Assembly: GCF_006351925.1 (NCBI RefSeq) | Contig: NZ_CP040924.1 | Span: 2,633,501-2,697,500, forward strand | Origin: Clostridium thermarum | GTDB taxonomy: Bacteria > Bacillota > Clostridia > Clostridiales > Clostridiaceae | Reading direction: 5' to 3' | Length of the DNA stretch: 64,000 nucleotides | Part shown: positions 1 to 9,593 of the stretch, in pieces | How positions within the stretch are numbered: position 1 is the stretch's first letter | How the letters are laid out: each line of letters opens with the position of its first letter | The notes under the pieces: generated by a model | Told to the model about the DNA's origin: nothing | The model's input: only the letters and a program-made list of their open reading frames with translations | Database searches by the model: none | Position numbers and translations under genes: made by a program

Positions 1-288
1 ATGTCCCTTTAAGGCCTTCATTCCCTCATAGAGGTTGATGATGTATTCAACGGTTACATCCCCGCTGCCACCCCCGCCTTTTACGTAGTCAATGCTTCCC
101 TTCCCAAATAAGGCAACCTTTGTGCCCTTCTTCAGCGGAAGCACATTCTGCTTGTTTTTTAGAAGAACCATCCCTTCCTTAGCTGCATTTTTTGATAGTT
201 CTCTATGTGCTTTAGAGGCTGTGACCCTTTCACCATTTTCCCCTAAAGGCAAATTGGGTTGGAATCTTGATCTTTGCCATTTGTTCAT
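1..288 (-). CDS. GH3 family beta-glucosidase, N-terminal part (runs off the window)
   Basis: Ninety-six codons are visible, starting at an ATG at 288 preceded by AGGAGTG on the minus strand. The translation has the stretch KEGMVLLKN followed by NVLPL, the usual start of the C-terminal (beta-sandwich-adjacent) GH3 domain, and then VALFGKGSIDYVKGGGGSG. Having this domain so close to the N-terminus points to the circularly permuted GH3 type known from rumen and clostridial beta-glucosidases. No signal peptide is seen, so it is probably cytoplasmic and would hydrolyse imported cellobiose or related beta-glucosides. It is divergent from an AraC-type gene, its likely regulator. The catalytic residues lie outside the window, so substrate is uncertain. 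Confidence 0.85.
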   Translation of the reverse strand, partial: MNKWQRSRFQPNLPLGENGERVTASKAHRELSKNAAKEGMVLLKNKQNVLPLKKGTKVALFGKGSIDYVKGGGGSGDVTVEYIINLYEGMKALKGH

Positions 289-391
289 ACTAAATCACTC
301 CTAAGCTTAATATTAGTTAGTGTTATACCTCTATATTATTACTTCCAAAAATAGATAACAAGTATGTTTCTGACTTTCAATTATGTCGATA

Positions 392-420
392 TTGACATTA
401 TCACCTTAGCATGATACTTT
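392..420 (+). promoter_or_regulatory. Candidate promoter of the AraC-type regulator
   Basis: TTGACA at 392-397 and TACTTT at 415-420 are separated by 17 bp and lie about 45 nt before the ATG at 465. The -35 is a perfect consensus and the -10 is weaker. The 176-bp divergent gap must also hold the promoter of the GH3 gene and the regulator's own binding sites. Confidence 0.5.
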
Positions 421-464
421 TTTGTACATAGTATATTCTTATAGATGAAAGGTAGTTGCATTTT

Positions 465-1301
465 ATGGCAAACCATGAGATAATTTCACCCAATGCAGGG
501 CTTCCAGTTTATTTTGATGTTTTTAAAACCTACAACCAACTGGTGCCCAGCCACTGGCACAACCATTTGGAGGTGCTTTATATTTTCCAAGGCACTATGC
601 ATGTTGTAAGAAATGATGAAAAGTACACCATAAATCAAAATGACTTATTTCTGGTGAATTCCGGTGATATTCACTTGACCAGAAGCACTGACAATCTTGA
701 GGCCTTACTGCTCCAGGTCCCTTATGAACTTCTAAACCATTCTATTCCCGAGTATAAAAACATTAGGTTTAAAGAGTATTATCCGCATGATGAACTTTGC
801 CAAGATCCCATATTTCAAAAAACGATTTGGTACCTACTGGAAATGAAACAACTTTTTGAACAAAGAAAGGATGGCTACCACTTCCTTTTTAACAGTAATC
901 TCAATCTATTTTTACATACCCTCTATACCCATTATGCCATCCGTCAAAGTGCCGATGAAAAAAATAAGGCCGCAAAATGTCTTCTGCGGCTAAAGGAAAT
1001 AATTGAATATGTAGAAAAAAATTATATGGAGCCAATAAGCCTTAAGGCGGCAGCAGCTTTAGTAGCATTGAATCCCGAATACTTCTGCCGAACCTTTAAA
1101 AAGTTTACAGGCTTTACATTTATGGAATACGTGAACATGGTTAGGCTTACCCATATCCATCGTGACCTTATAGAAACAGATGATAGCATCACAGTACTTC
1201 AAGAACGGCATGGCTTTACTAATTATAAGGTCTTTAACCGCATGTTTAAGGAAAACTATGGATGTACTCCATCTAAGCTCAGACTTAATAAATGTAAGTA
1301 A
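465..1301 (+). CDS. AraC family transcriptional regulator
   Basis: This 278-residue protein has an N-terminal cupin-like sensor half, with HWHNHLEVLYI near residue 28 typical of AraC sugar-response regulators. The last 100 residues carry two helix-turn-helix motifs (ISLKAAAALVALNPEYFCRT and a second ending FNRMFKENYGCTPSKLR). The open frame extends upstream to a TTG at 456, but the ATG at 465 is better placed relative to the AAAGG at 448-452. It is divergent from the GH3 beta-glucosidase start, so it probably controls that gene in response to a sugar. The effector cannot be read from the sequence. Confidence 0.9.
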   Translation: MANHEIISPNAGLPVYFDVFKTYNQLVPSHWHNHLEVLYIFQGTMHVVRNDEKYTINQNDLFLVNSGDIHLTRSTDNLEALLLQVPYELLNHSIPEYKNIRFKEYYPHDELCQDPIFQKTIWYLLEMKQLFEQRKDGYHFLFNSNLNLFLHTLYTHYAIRQSADEKNKAAKCLLRLKEIIEYVEKNYMEPISLKAAAALVALNPEYFCRTFKKFTGFTFMEYVNMVRLTHIHRDLIETDDSITVLQERHGFTNYKVFNRMFKENYGCTPSKLRLNKCK

Positions 1302-1348
1302 GATGGAGCTATTCATAGTGGCTTTGATTAGCTTCCACTCCTACAGCT

Positions 1349-3439
1349 TTACAAAAATTCCAGTTCACTAAAGGCCTTCATAAATTCTTTTTTGCCGTAG
1401 TTTTCAAATTCTACTTCTATCATCATATCATCTTCTTTTAGAACTATTCCTGTGCCATATTTCTTGTGGCACACTTTTTTTGCTTCTACCGTTTTTTCCG
1501 AACCAAGGTCTTCTTTACTTTCAATTGCTCCTGCTTCAGCATTTGCTTCTCTAAGCCCTTCCTTCTTGACTTCTATAGACTTCTGAATCTCCTTTTTTAG
1601 TTCCTGTAGATTCACACCTTCGCTTTTTACTGCATCCTTTTGTATCAAGTGGTCCGGAATCATGCGGATGAACCTGCTTTCTCCAGGCATTGCCCTGTGA
1701 AATTCCGGATTAGTATAATAGGACAGCTCCAAGTGCTCCTTAGCCCTGGTAATACCAACAAAAAATAATCTACGTTCCTCTTCTTCCTCTTCCTCGTTCC
1801 TTGCCTGCAGTGGAATAAGTCCATAATTGACACCGGTAATAAACACATAGGTAAACTCTAGCCCCTTAGAAGCATGCAGGGTCATTAGCTTTACCGAGTC
1901 CTCTTCGTTGTCAATGTCCCTCTGAAAAATATTTATACCATAAAGGGCCGAAGAATTTATAAAATCCCGAAGTCCCTCCATGAATCCCTTAAAACTTTTA
2001 CTTATATACTGCTGAATTATCTCCAGTAATTTATATATTGAAGCCTTATCTTCTCCATAAGCGGATGCCGTTGGCCGAATATACTTATCAATTTCAAAAT
2101 ACTCATACAGGTCCTTTGTATCTTTTATATAGGAACACTTTTCGGTAAACTCCATCATTTTAACATACAGGTTGGATACACCTATCTTTTGTCCCTTAAC
2201 TATTTTCACCGCTTCTGCTTCTTTAAATCTTTCACCATAGTCCTTATGGCTGAGGACAAAAATCCCTGAGGTGTAATCACTATGATTTACAGAAAAGCGT
2301 AACAACCTAATTATCCACTTTAGCACCGGTATATCACCTGTGGTTTTCTTAAGGGATACTTCATAGGGTATACCTTCTTTGGAAAACACAGCCTCAAAAA
2401 CTTGGGACTGATTCTGAGTACGGTAGAATATTGCAATCTCTTTATAAGGCACTCCTTCACCGTGTAGTTCTCGGATTTTATCTGCTAGGTAGCAGGCCTC
2501 ATTAAAGGGGTTGTAGTGATTTTTTACAATTATCTTATTTTCACTTTCCCTTACCCCCCTTAGGCTATCTCCGGTTTCTAAGAAAGGCCTTGCTGCTTCT
2601 AAAATAATGTTACTGGACCGGTAATTAATAGGAAGGGACAGCTCTCTTCCATGATATCTGTGCTTTAGGAAATAAACGACATGTGAAGAAGTCCCGCGCC
2701 AGCTATAAATCACCTGATTTGGGTCTCCCACCGCAAAAAGCCTCGTACTACCTTTCTTTAATCTATCGATAAATTCCAGCTGCAATCTGTCACAGTCTTG
2801 TACCTCATCAATGATAATCCACTTAGGCTCAATTTCAGAAGCATCCAGTAAAGTAATTGCATTCTCCAATAAATCTGAAAAGGTCATTTTGTTTTGCTTT
2901 ATCTTTTCATCTTTCAGTAGTTGAACCAACCTAAATATATCATCATTATATTTAGATACCCTCTCTTCTTCCTTCTCAATTAACAAGGCCTGCTCCAAAC
3001 GCTTATTTAGCCGGTTCTTATATTTTATGTTTAGTTTTTGATCTCTTATAATCTGCAGGGCAATATCCACTTCCTCTTCCTGTTCTATTACTTGAAAGTC
3101 CTTTGTATAACCGAGTTTTTCAATATTCAACTTCTTTCTGAGTAAGTTTAAAGCAACACTATGAAAGGTTCCAAAGCCTTGCAAATTTTCTGGCAGAACA
3201 CTGTTATCTGAACCCATAAGCCTTTCTTTTATTTCATTAGCTGCCTTATTGGTAAAAGTCAGTACAATCATATCCTCATAGCTTATGACTTTGGCATAGT
3301 GCAGGTATATAATCTTTGCTATTAATACTGTAGTTTTGCCGCTTCCCACATTGGCATTGACAATACAAGCTTCACTTTCATCCAGTACAGCCTCTCTCTG
3401 ATATTCATTTAGTTTCTCTAAAACCTCTTCGTACTGCAT
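1349..3439 (-). CDS. UvrD/PcrA-type superfamily 1 DNA helicase
   Basis: The 696-residue protein has the SF1A helicase motifs in order: Walker A NVGSGKTTVLIA (about residue 30), motif Ia VLTFTNKAANEI, motif II IIIDEVQD, motif III VGDPNQVIYSWRG, motif V LMTLHASKGLEF and motif VI FFVGITRAKEHL. A PcrA-like C-terminal region with KKYGTGIV ends the protein. It is a 3'-5' ATP-driven DNA translocase by family. It starts 12 bp after the upstream DUF1998 helicase with its own AGGAGG, so the two are co-transcribed. At under 700 residues it is shorter than canonical PcrA (about 720-750). A second UvrD-like gene lies at 50.2 kb, so this may be an accessory helicase and not the housekeeping PcrA. Confidence 0.92.
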   Translation of the reverse strand: MQYEEVLEKLNEYQREAVLDESEACIVNANVGSGKTTVLIAKIIYLHYAKVISYEDMIVLTFTNKAANEIKERLMGSDNSVLPENLQGFGTFHSVALNLLRKKLNIEKLGYTKDFQVIEQEEEVDIALQIIRDQKLNIKYKNRLNKRLEQALLIEKEEERVSKYNDDIFRLVQLLKDEKIKQNKMTFSDLLENAITLLDASEIEPKWIIIDEVQDCDRLQLEFIDRLKKGSTRLFAVGDPNQVIYSWRGTSSHVVYFLKHRYHGRELSLPINYRSSNIILEAARPFLETGDSLRGVRESENKIIVKNHYNPFNEACYLADKIRELHGEGVPYKEIAIFYRTQNQSQVFEAVFSKEGIPYEVSLKKTTGDIPVLKWIIRLLRFSVNHSDYTSGIFVLSHKDYGERFKEAEAVKIVKGQKIGVSNLYVKMMEFTEKCSYIKDTKDLYEYFEIDKYIRPTASAYGEDKASIYKLLEIIQQYISKSFKGFMEGLRDFINSSALYGINIFQRDIDNEEDSVKLMTLHASKGLEFTYVFITGVNYGLIPLQARNEEEEEEERRLFFVGITRAKEHLELSYYTNPEFHRAMPGESRFIRMIPDHLIQKDAVKSEGVNLQELKKEIQKSIEVKKEGLREANAEAGAIESKEDLGSEKTVEAKKVCHKKYGTGIVLKEDDMMIEVEFENYGKKEFMKAFSELEFL

Positions 3440-3451
3440 GAAATTTTCCTC

Positions 3452-6115
3452 CTAGTCCATTAAATCCTTATATCTTTTCTGGAGTTTATTTTTTACATCT
3501 GTTCTACCCTCAGAAGCCTCACTCAATTTAATCTCTAACTTAGTTCCTGGGGGAGCATCTGTATAGAAGGCTATAATATTCTTAAGGCTTTTGTAATTTG
3601 TCTTTTCCAGAATCCATTCCTTATAAAAGGCCTTATCCGTTGTCAGTATTAGCAAATGATCCTCAAGCTCCACCTTGGGGACAGAACTTAAGAATGCTGC
3701 AAAGCTCTCTCCGTTCTCTTGAAGATATGAACAGAACTCCTTCCATTTAACTTGTAATTCACTAAACTTAAATGGCTTCTTCATAAAGGTTGCCGGCGAA
3801 TACTCTACAATCTTAATATCCTTTGGCGGTTCTATCTCTTCCAACAGATTATTTAATCCCCATAGAACAAGGGATTTGTCTAATTTGTAGTCCCCTATGC
3901 AGGCAACGCATCCATTTTCACAGGTACATCCTTCAACCATTTTAATTGTATTGTCAATTATTTGGCCTAACAGGTCGAATGCTTTTTCTGCATATCCCAA
4001 GCCGCCTATATACTTATCGTAGATAAACATATAGACCTCTTCCTCAAAATTTCCTGTTATCTCAAAGGCGTTATTGGACATTGTGATGCCTATATCTTCC
4101 TGTTCAGTCATAGTAGCCATCATGGCTGCATTTTTTATGGCATAGCACAGACCTTCAAAATGGTTATTCCTTATTATGGCACCACTTTCACTTTCCTGCA
4201 GCAGGTTCCTGTACACCTTAACCACATTAGCCGGAATCTTTACCCAAGTACTTTCTGTATCAAAGTCCTTTGATAAGGGTTTTTCAAGTTGTTCAAAGCC
4301 CAGGTTCTGATGGTTATGAAATTGAAGCTTCTTATACATATATACTATTTCATCTACATTGACATCACCGAAGGTCACTTTGGTTCGCCTAAATTCCTTG
4401 TCCTTATGCCCTTGAACAATTCTAATGCTGGTTGTTCCGCCTGGCATTGTGTAATAATTTCCGTTAAAGGGCACAGCATAGGCAGTTCTGCTTTCTAAAT
4501 CCAATTTTACAACTTGGTACTGTACCCCAGCATGCATATAAATAGCTCCGTTATGAATTTCTCGGAAGGCCTGCATTTCATCCATCTCTGTAATTTCTTT
4601 ATTATTTTCCTTATTTATAAGTTTATATCTGACTTTATCTATATTTCTTAAACTAAAATCCCCTGCAGGGAAGGCGTTTCCGCACCAGGCAAATTTACCG
4701 CTTTGATTGGTCAACTCCTTGGCACGAATTAGTACAGGAATTGTCTCTCCTAAATCTGGAAAAACAGAGATATCATCAAGTGTCAAGGGTATTTCCGCAG
4801 CCGCTGCACGGATATGGGCCAGCTCTATTAAAAGGTTATTCTTATCAATAACAGCATTTTCACTGCCACTTTCAAAAAGCCAGTCCGGATTTATGGCAAT
4901 GTATTGGTCAAAGGGCAGGTTATCTAAAATCAAATAATTTGAACACTCTATTCCGCTTCTTCCTGCCCTACCGGTCTGCTGCCAGAAGGAGGCTCTGGTT
5001 CCAGGATAACCTACGATAACAGTGGTATCAATCTTTCCAATATCAATTCCCAGCTCCAATACGTTGGTAGATACTAGTCCCCTCAACGCTCCGCTTATCA
5101 TTTTATTTTCAATCTCTTTACGCTCTATAGGGGTATATCCTCCCCTATATCCCGATATTTTATCCAGCAGAGATGCTCCAAAAAAGCTCTCCGCCTCTAA
5201 CTTGTCAGTGGACTCCTTTAAAATCACTTCCACATCCCTTCTAGATTTTGCAAAGGCAATAAAACTGTGGTTATTTTCCACCAAAGTAGGTATTAATTCT
5301 GCAGCAACAGTGGTAGGAGATATCTGGCCGTAATACCTTTTGTTATTTCCCATTATTTTAGGAGGTTGAACTAAAAAGTAATTTCGAGCTGCAGAGGGTG
5401 AACCATCCTTGCTAATGTGGATAAATTTTTTCCCGCAGATCTCTTCAGCCAGCTCTATGGGATTAGCAATGGTGGCGGAACTGCAAAGGTATTGAGGGTC
5501 TGAATTGTAGTATCTGCATACCCTCCCCAATCTACGGAACACATTGGCAAGATGAGATCCAAAAGCCCCCCTGTAAGTATGCAGCTCATCTATAACCACA
5601 TACTTCAGATTTGAAAATATGAAGTCAAAGCCAAACTTGCTGTGGTTAGGTAAGAAGGATCCATTTAGCATTTCCGGGTTAGTTAAAATGATATTGGCGT
5701 TTTTACGTATTCTGCTTCTCTCATTTACTGGAGTATCACCGTCATATACCCCGACAGAAATCCTGTTTTCACCAAAGTAATCCAAATAGGGCAAGAGAGC
5801 TCGGTATTGGTCACTAGCCAAGGCCTTGGTAGGATAGATAAAAATCGCTCTTGCCAAGGGGTTAGATAGTATTTCCTGTAGTACCGGCAGTAAAAAGCTC
5901 AGCGTCTTACCACTGGCTGTGGCGGTATTTATGACAATATTTTGCTTATCCATCGCCTTTTCAAACATTTCCGCCTGGTGGCAGTAGAGCTTAGTAAGAC
6001 CTTTCTCAGTTAAATACCGAACTAGATCCGGAGACAGCCTCTCCGGAAAATCCACGTACACCCCTTCTCTTTTAGAGATAGTTTTTTTATGTATAATTAA
6101 ATCTTTTATATCCAT
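3452..6115 (-). CDS. DEAD/DEAH-box helicase with DUF1998 cysteine domain (MrfA/YprA-like)
   Basis: This 887-residue superfamily 2 helicase shows Walker A TATASGKTLSF (about residue 60), the DEAH-type box VVIDELHTYRG, SSATIANP, and motif VI QQTGRAGRSG. Near residues 730-745 it carries a four-cysteine set C-T-C-E-N-G-C-V-A-C, the hallmark of the DUF1998 domain in B. subtilis MrfA, a 3'-5' helicase of mitomycin-damage repair. MrfA normally pairs with the nuclease MrfB, and no MrfB is visible here. Instead a UvrD-type helicase follows after 12 bp. It is longer than MrfA (about 750) because of a C-terminal extension of about 100 residues. Repair is the likely role; a link to phage defence is possible but not shown. 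Confidence 0.88.
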   Translation of the reverse strand: MDIKDLIIHKKTISKREGVYVDFPERLSPDLVRYLTEKGLTKLYCHQAEMFEKAMDKQNIVINTATASGKTLSFLLPVLQEILSNPLARAIFIYPTKALASDQYRALLPYLDYFGENRISVGVYDGDTPVNERSRIRKNANIILTNPEMLNGSFLPNHSKFGFDFIFSNLKYVVIDELHTYRGAFGSHLANVFRRLGRVCRYYNSDPQYLCSSATIANPIELAEEICGKKFIHISKDGSPSAARNYFLVQPPKIMGNNKRYYGQISPTTVAAELIPTLVENNHSFIAFAKSRRDVEVILKESTDKLEAESFFGASLLDKISGYRGGYTPIERKEIENKMISGALRGLVSTNVLELGIDIGKIDTTVIVGYPGTRASFWQQTGRAGRSGIECSNYLILDNLPFDQYIAINPDWLFESGSENAVIDKNNLLIELAHIRAAAAEIPLTLDDISVFPDLGETIPVLIRAKELTNQSGKFAWCGNAFPAGDFSLRNIDKVRYKLINKENNKEITEMDEMQAFREIHNGAIYMHAGVQYQVVKLDLESRTAYAVPFNGNYYTMPGGTTSIRIVQGHKDKEFRRTKVTFGDVNVDEIVYMYKKLQFHNHQNLGFEQLEKPLSKDFDTESTWVKIPANVVKVYRNLLQESESGAIIRNNHFEGLCYAIKNAAMMATMTEQEDIGITMSNNAFEITGNFEEEVYMFIYDKYIGGLGYAEKAFDLLGQIIDNTIKMVEGCTCENGCVACIGDYKLDKSLVLWGLNNLLEEIEPPKDIKIVEYSPATFMKKPFKFSELQVKWKEFCSYLQENGESFAAFLSSVPKVELEDHLLILTTDKAFYKEWILEKTNYKSLKNIIAFYTDAPPGTKLEIKLSEASEGRTDVKNKLQKRYKDLMD

Positions 6116-6329
6116 TTAAAAGACCCCTATCCTGCTATAATATCCTATATTATATAACAACTTTCGGATAAATACATCCTCTCTGATTCAAGGCTAAAAA
6201 CATAGCCAAGCTTCCTTAAGCGGAATATTGATAAATTTTTTCATCTTTTATTGGTTAAACTATCATTGATACATCTTAATATAATTAATTTTATTAAGAA
6301 AGATATTCAATCATTCAGCAATAACCGTT

Positions 6330-6719
6330 GTGAAGAATGGAGAAATCCTTTATAAGGGATTAAAAAAAGCAAGAATATCTATCGACATGTTATTAGAGGA
6401 GTTACGAGAAGCAAAGGTAGAAGATGTAAAAAAGGTAGCACTGGCAATTTGGGAGGCTGATGGTAAGGTTTCTGTTTTCTTAGATCCACAATATGAATCT
6501 ATAACACCTTCACTCTACCAAATGAAAACAGAACCCTTTGATTTACCAAGGATAATCATTAAGGAAGGTAAGATTGATTTCAAAGAACTGGAACGGGTTC
6601 AAAAGGATGAAAGCTGGCTTGTTGCCAAGCTAAGAAATTTATATCAAACGGAAGTGCAGAACGTTCTTCTAGCTACCATAGATAGTAAGGGTAAATTAAA
6701 TATATTTCTAAAAAGCTAA
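6330..6719 (+). pseudogene. DUF421/YetF-family C-terminal fragment
   Basis: The 129 residues match the cytoplasmic C-terminal half of YetF/DUF421 membrane proteins: NGEILYKGLKKARISIDML, then LLEELREAKVEDVKKVALAI and DGKVSVFLDP, followed by the second repeat-like segment. The three or four N-terminal membrane helices expected in the family are absent. The frame is closed by a stop at 6282 and there is no clear ribosome binding site before the GTG at 6330. It is therefore probably a decayed remnant and not a functional gene. A short stand-alone cytoplasmic form cannot be excluded. Confidence 0.6.
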
Positions 6720-6747
6720 GCCCAGCGGAAAACTGGTCTTAGCTTTT
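6711..6747. terminator. Bidirectional terminator hairpin between convergent genes
   Basis: AAAAGCTAAG at 6711-6720 pairs with CTTAGCTTTT at 6738-6747, with a run of T on either strand. It lies exactly between the convergent DUF421 remnant and the siderophore ABC ATPase gene. Confidence 0.7.
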
Positions 6748-7567
6748 ACATACTAGACGCTTTATCTATGCAGTGATTTCTTCCTCTCGGCACAATAAAG
6801 GGTGTATATGAAACCGGATCTTTTATGACTACACAGTCTAACCCAAATACGGTATCAATTAATTCAGGTGTTATTATCTCTGATGGTTTTCCCTGATCAA
6901 TTAATTTACCGTTGCGGAGAGCAAATATATAATCTGCGTACCTGGCAGATAAGTTTATATCATGAAGTACCATTACAATAGTGGTTCCCTTTCTGCGGTT
7001 TAGATCTGTCAGCAAATCAAGAATCTCTACCTGATAAGCGATGTCCAGATAAGTAGTAGGCTCATCTAAAAGCAGTATATCGGTTTGTTGGGCAAGGGCC
7101 ATAGCAATCCAGACTCTCTGACGTTGTCCACCAGATAACTCATCTACACTTCTATTAGCAAGCTCTGTTATTCCCATTATTTCAAGCGATTCTTCCACTG
7201 CTTCAAAATCCTTTTTATCCATAGTCTTTAAAAAAAATTGATAGGGATATCTTCCTCTTGAAACCAGATCCCAGACTGTTATTCCTTCAGGAACTACCGG
7301 TGATTGAGGTAGAAGCCCTAAAATTTGAGCCAATTGCTTAGAAGGCATTGAAGTTATTTTTTTGCCATCAATCAGAACCTTTCCTGAAATAGGCTTAATA
7401 AGTCTTGCAAGTGTTTTCAACAGTGTTGATTTACCGCAGCCATTTGCACCAATAATAACACTTATTTTATTACTTGGTATAGCTATATCAATTCCATCAA
7501 CTATAATCCTTTTGTCATATCCAGCTACTATTTCTTTCGCTTCAAATAATTGTTTTTTATTAGTCAT
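6746..7567 (-). CDS. Iron-siderophore ABC transporter, ATP-binding subunit (FecE/FhuC type)
   Basis: The 273-residue cytoplasmic ATPase has Walker A GANGCGKSTLL, Q-loop LGLLPQSPVVPEG, signature LSGGQRQRVWIAMA and Walker B ILLLDEPTTYLD, with the H-loop in VMVLHDINLSARYADY. The RGRYPYQ segment is typical of the ferric-siderophore and B12 ABC ATPases. Its ATG overlaps the stop of the preceding permease (TAATG), so the two are translationally coupled. It powers uptake through the two permeases encoded just upstream. The exact siderophore is not identifiable. Confidence 0.93.
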   Translation of the reverse strand: MTNKKQLFEAKEIVAGYDKRIIVDGIDIAIPSNKISVIIGANGCGKSTLLKTLARLIKPISGKVLIDGKKITSMPSKQLAQILGLLPQSPVVPEGITVWDLVSRGRYPYQFFLKTMDKKDFEAVEESLEIMGITELANRSVDELSGGQRQRVWIAMALAQQTDILLLDEPTTYLDIAYQVEILDLLTDLNRRKGTTIVMVLHDINLSARYADYIFALRNGKLIDQGKPSEIITPELIDTVFGLDCVVIKDPVSYTPFIVPRGRNHCIDKASSM

Positions 7568-8598
7568 TAGGCTTTCCCCCTCCTATTTATAGCTATTAAT
7601 AAAAATAGCATATATGGTGCCCCTAAAATTCCGGTTACTACACCTACAGGGAATCTTGTTCCAAATGCAAATTGACCAAGCATATCAGCTCCAAGAACTA
7701 ATAAGGCTCCAACCAAACCTGAGGACAGACCGTTTGATGCTCCCGGTCCGGCAAGTCGAGATGCAATTGGACCCGATAAAAATGCAACGAAGGCTATAGG
7801 ACCTGTAATTGAAGTGGCAAAGGCTATTAAGAATACGGAACATAAAATCAGCATAATTCGTATTAGATTAATTTTTACACCTAAGGTAGTTGCGAATTCA
7901 TCTCCAAGTTCTAGTATTTGAAGCTGTTTTGTTAAACCTAAGATTATAATACTGAATACAACAACAACCAAAACTAAAACGGGAACATCTTCAATACGCA
8001 TTCCATTTAAGCTGCCACTTAACCACCTAAGTGCAGAAGGGACATCATGTTGTGAAGATTTAGCTAACAAATATGAAATGAGTGAATTTATCATTGCCTG
8101 TATTCCAATACCTATAAGTATCAATCTGCCGTTAGAAAATCCTGAGCCCTTAGACAGTAAATATATTAGTAACGATACTAAAATTCCTGAAATTAAGGCG
8201 GCTATAGACACACTGCTACCGCTCATATTAAGAACTAATATGCAAAAAACTGCAGCAACACTGGAACCTGAGCTTATGCCTATGATGTCAGGACTAGCCA
8301 AAGGGTTCCTAAGCATTGTTTGAAAGGTATTTCCTGCTATGCCAAAGGCAAAGCCAGCAAAAACACCACAGAGCATTCTTGGCAACCGTATAGTTTGAAT
8401 AGCAAAGGTAGCGCCCTTTATTTCTTCACCGCTTAAAACCTTAATAACTGTACTTAAGGGATAGTTTTTATTACCATACACTAGCATCATGACGCAAAGA
8501 CATAAAGTTAATATAAACAGTACAATATTAACGCTAATTAAGCGAATTTTTCTTCTTGTATAACCTTGTCTGATTAGATATTGAGCACTTTGTGTCAT
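7567..8598 (-). CDS. Iron-siderophore ABC transporter, FecCD-family permease 2
   Basis: The open frame extends far upstream to 8883, but the first 95 codons are a shadow of the preceding permease. The ATG at 8598 (MTQSAQYLIRQG) overlaps that gene's stop as ATGA, so this start is chosen. The 343-residue product has about ten membrane helices and the FecCD signatures LPRMLCGVFAGFAFGIAG, NPLASPDIIGISSG and LGDEFATTLG, where the last forms the ATPase contact loop. It forms the inner-membrane channel together with the permease encoded before it. Confidence 0.93.
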   Translation of the reverse strand: MTQSAQYLIRQGYTRRKIRLISVNIVLFILTLCLCVMMLVYGNKNYPLSTVIKVLSGEEIKGATFAIQTIRLPRMLCGVFAGFAFGIAGNTFQTMLRNPLASPDIIGISSGSSVAAVFCILVLNMSGSSVSIAALISGILVSLLIYLLSKGSGFSNGRLILIGIGIQAMINSLISYLLAKSSQHDVPSALRWLSGSLNGMRIEDVPVLVLVVVVFSIIILGLTKQLQILELGDEFATTLGVKINLIRIMLILCSVFLIAFATSITGPIAFVAFLSGPIASRLAGPGASNGLSSGLVGALLVLGADMLGQFAFGTRFPVGVVTGILGAPYMLFLLIAINRRGKA

Positions 8599-9593
8599 AT
8601 AGCTCTCACCTTCGCTTTCCTGGCAATTATTACAAGAATTGGTGCTCCTAAGAATGCAGTAATAATTCCAACCTGAATTTCGCCGGGACTTCCAATAACT
8701 CGTCCCAAAACATCTGAAATGATCAATAGTGCTGCTCCGCCAATTGCTGATAGCGGAACTATTCCCTTTAGATTTGAACCAAAAATAAGACGTATGCTGT
8801 GGGGTATCATTAAACCTATAAATCCAATGGGTCCTGCTATTGAAGTAGTTGCTCCGGATAGCATAACCCCTGCTATTGCACAAACAAGTCTAATAACTCC
8901 TGTATTTACACCTAAGCCAGTGGCAACCTCATCTCCTAAGGCTAAAACATTAAGCGCCGGTATGGAAGCTAAGCTGATAATCATGCCGATTATGACAAAA
9001 GGTAATATTAGGGTAATACTATCCCAGGTAGCACCACTTACACTTCCGACTTGCCAAAATCTAAAGGCATCCATAACTTGACTTCTGGGAAGTATAACTG
9101 CGCTTACTAAAGATGATAAGACAGCACTGGTAGCAGCACCTGATAGTGCTAGCTTTATAGGAGTCATGCCTCCATTGCCAAGTGAAGCTATAATATAAAC
9201 AAAGACAGCTGTTACTCCAGCTCCAAGCAAAGCAAGCCAAATATACTGGTTTGCTGAATTTATATTGAAAAATGCTATTCCAATTACAACAAATAATGAT
9301 GCACCGGTATTAACACCCAAAATACTTGGATCAGCTATTGGGTTTCTAGTTATAGATTGCATAAGGGCTCCTGATATTCCAAGAGAAGCCCCTGCCATAA
9401 TACTAAAAACAGTTCTGGGAATACGCTCACGTACCACAAGTGCGGCAAAAGAGGTATCATTATTATTTTGCAAAGCATTTATAACTTGACTGAATGGTAC
9501 ACTTTTGGACCCCCATGCCAATGATGCAAATACGCATAAACCTAGAATGACAATACTCACCAAATAGATTGCAATTACTCTTGAGCGCTTCAT
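8595..9593 (-). CDS. Iron-siderophore ABC transporter, FecCD-family permease 1
   Basis: This 332-residue polytopic membrane protein shows the family motifs RIPRTVFSIMAGASLGISG, NPIADPSILGVNTG and LGDEVATGLGVN, and the GPIGFIGLMIPHSIR segment conserved in FecC/BtuC permeases. It begins with an ATGA overlap with the binding-protein gene and ends with an ATGA overlap with permease 2. The operon order is binding protein, permease 1, permease 2, ATPase. The two permeases are clearly paralogous, as expected for a heterodimeric channel. Confidence 0.93.
   Translation of the reverse strand: MKRSRVIAIYLVSIVILGLCVFASLAWGSKSVPFSQVINALQNNNDTSFAALVVRERIPRTVFSIMAGASLGISGALMQSITRNPIADPSILGVNTGASLFVVIGIAFFNINSANQYIWLALLGAGVTAVFVYIIASLGNGGMTPIKLALSGAATSAVLSSLVSAVILPRSQVMDAFRFWQVGSVSGATWDSITLILPFVIIGMIISLASIPALNVLALGDEVATGLGVNTGVIRLVCAIAGVMLSGATTSIAGPIGFIGLMIPHSIRLIFGSNLKGIVPLSAIGGAALLIISDVLGRVIGSPGEIQVGIITAFLGAPILVIIARKAKVRAI

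Noticed and set aside
1349..6115. The two-helicase operon as a proven anti-phage system
   Set aside because: No nuclease, sensor or known defence partner is present, and DUF1998 helicases have a known DNA repair role, so defence is only a possibility.
7567..8883. Permease frame extended to 8883
   Set aside because: The first 95 codons overlap the preceding permease in another frame and have no membrane or family character; the ATG at 8598 with the ATGA overlap is the start.
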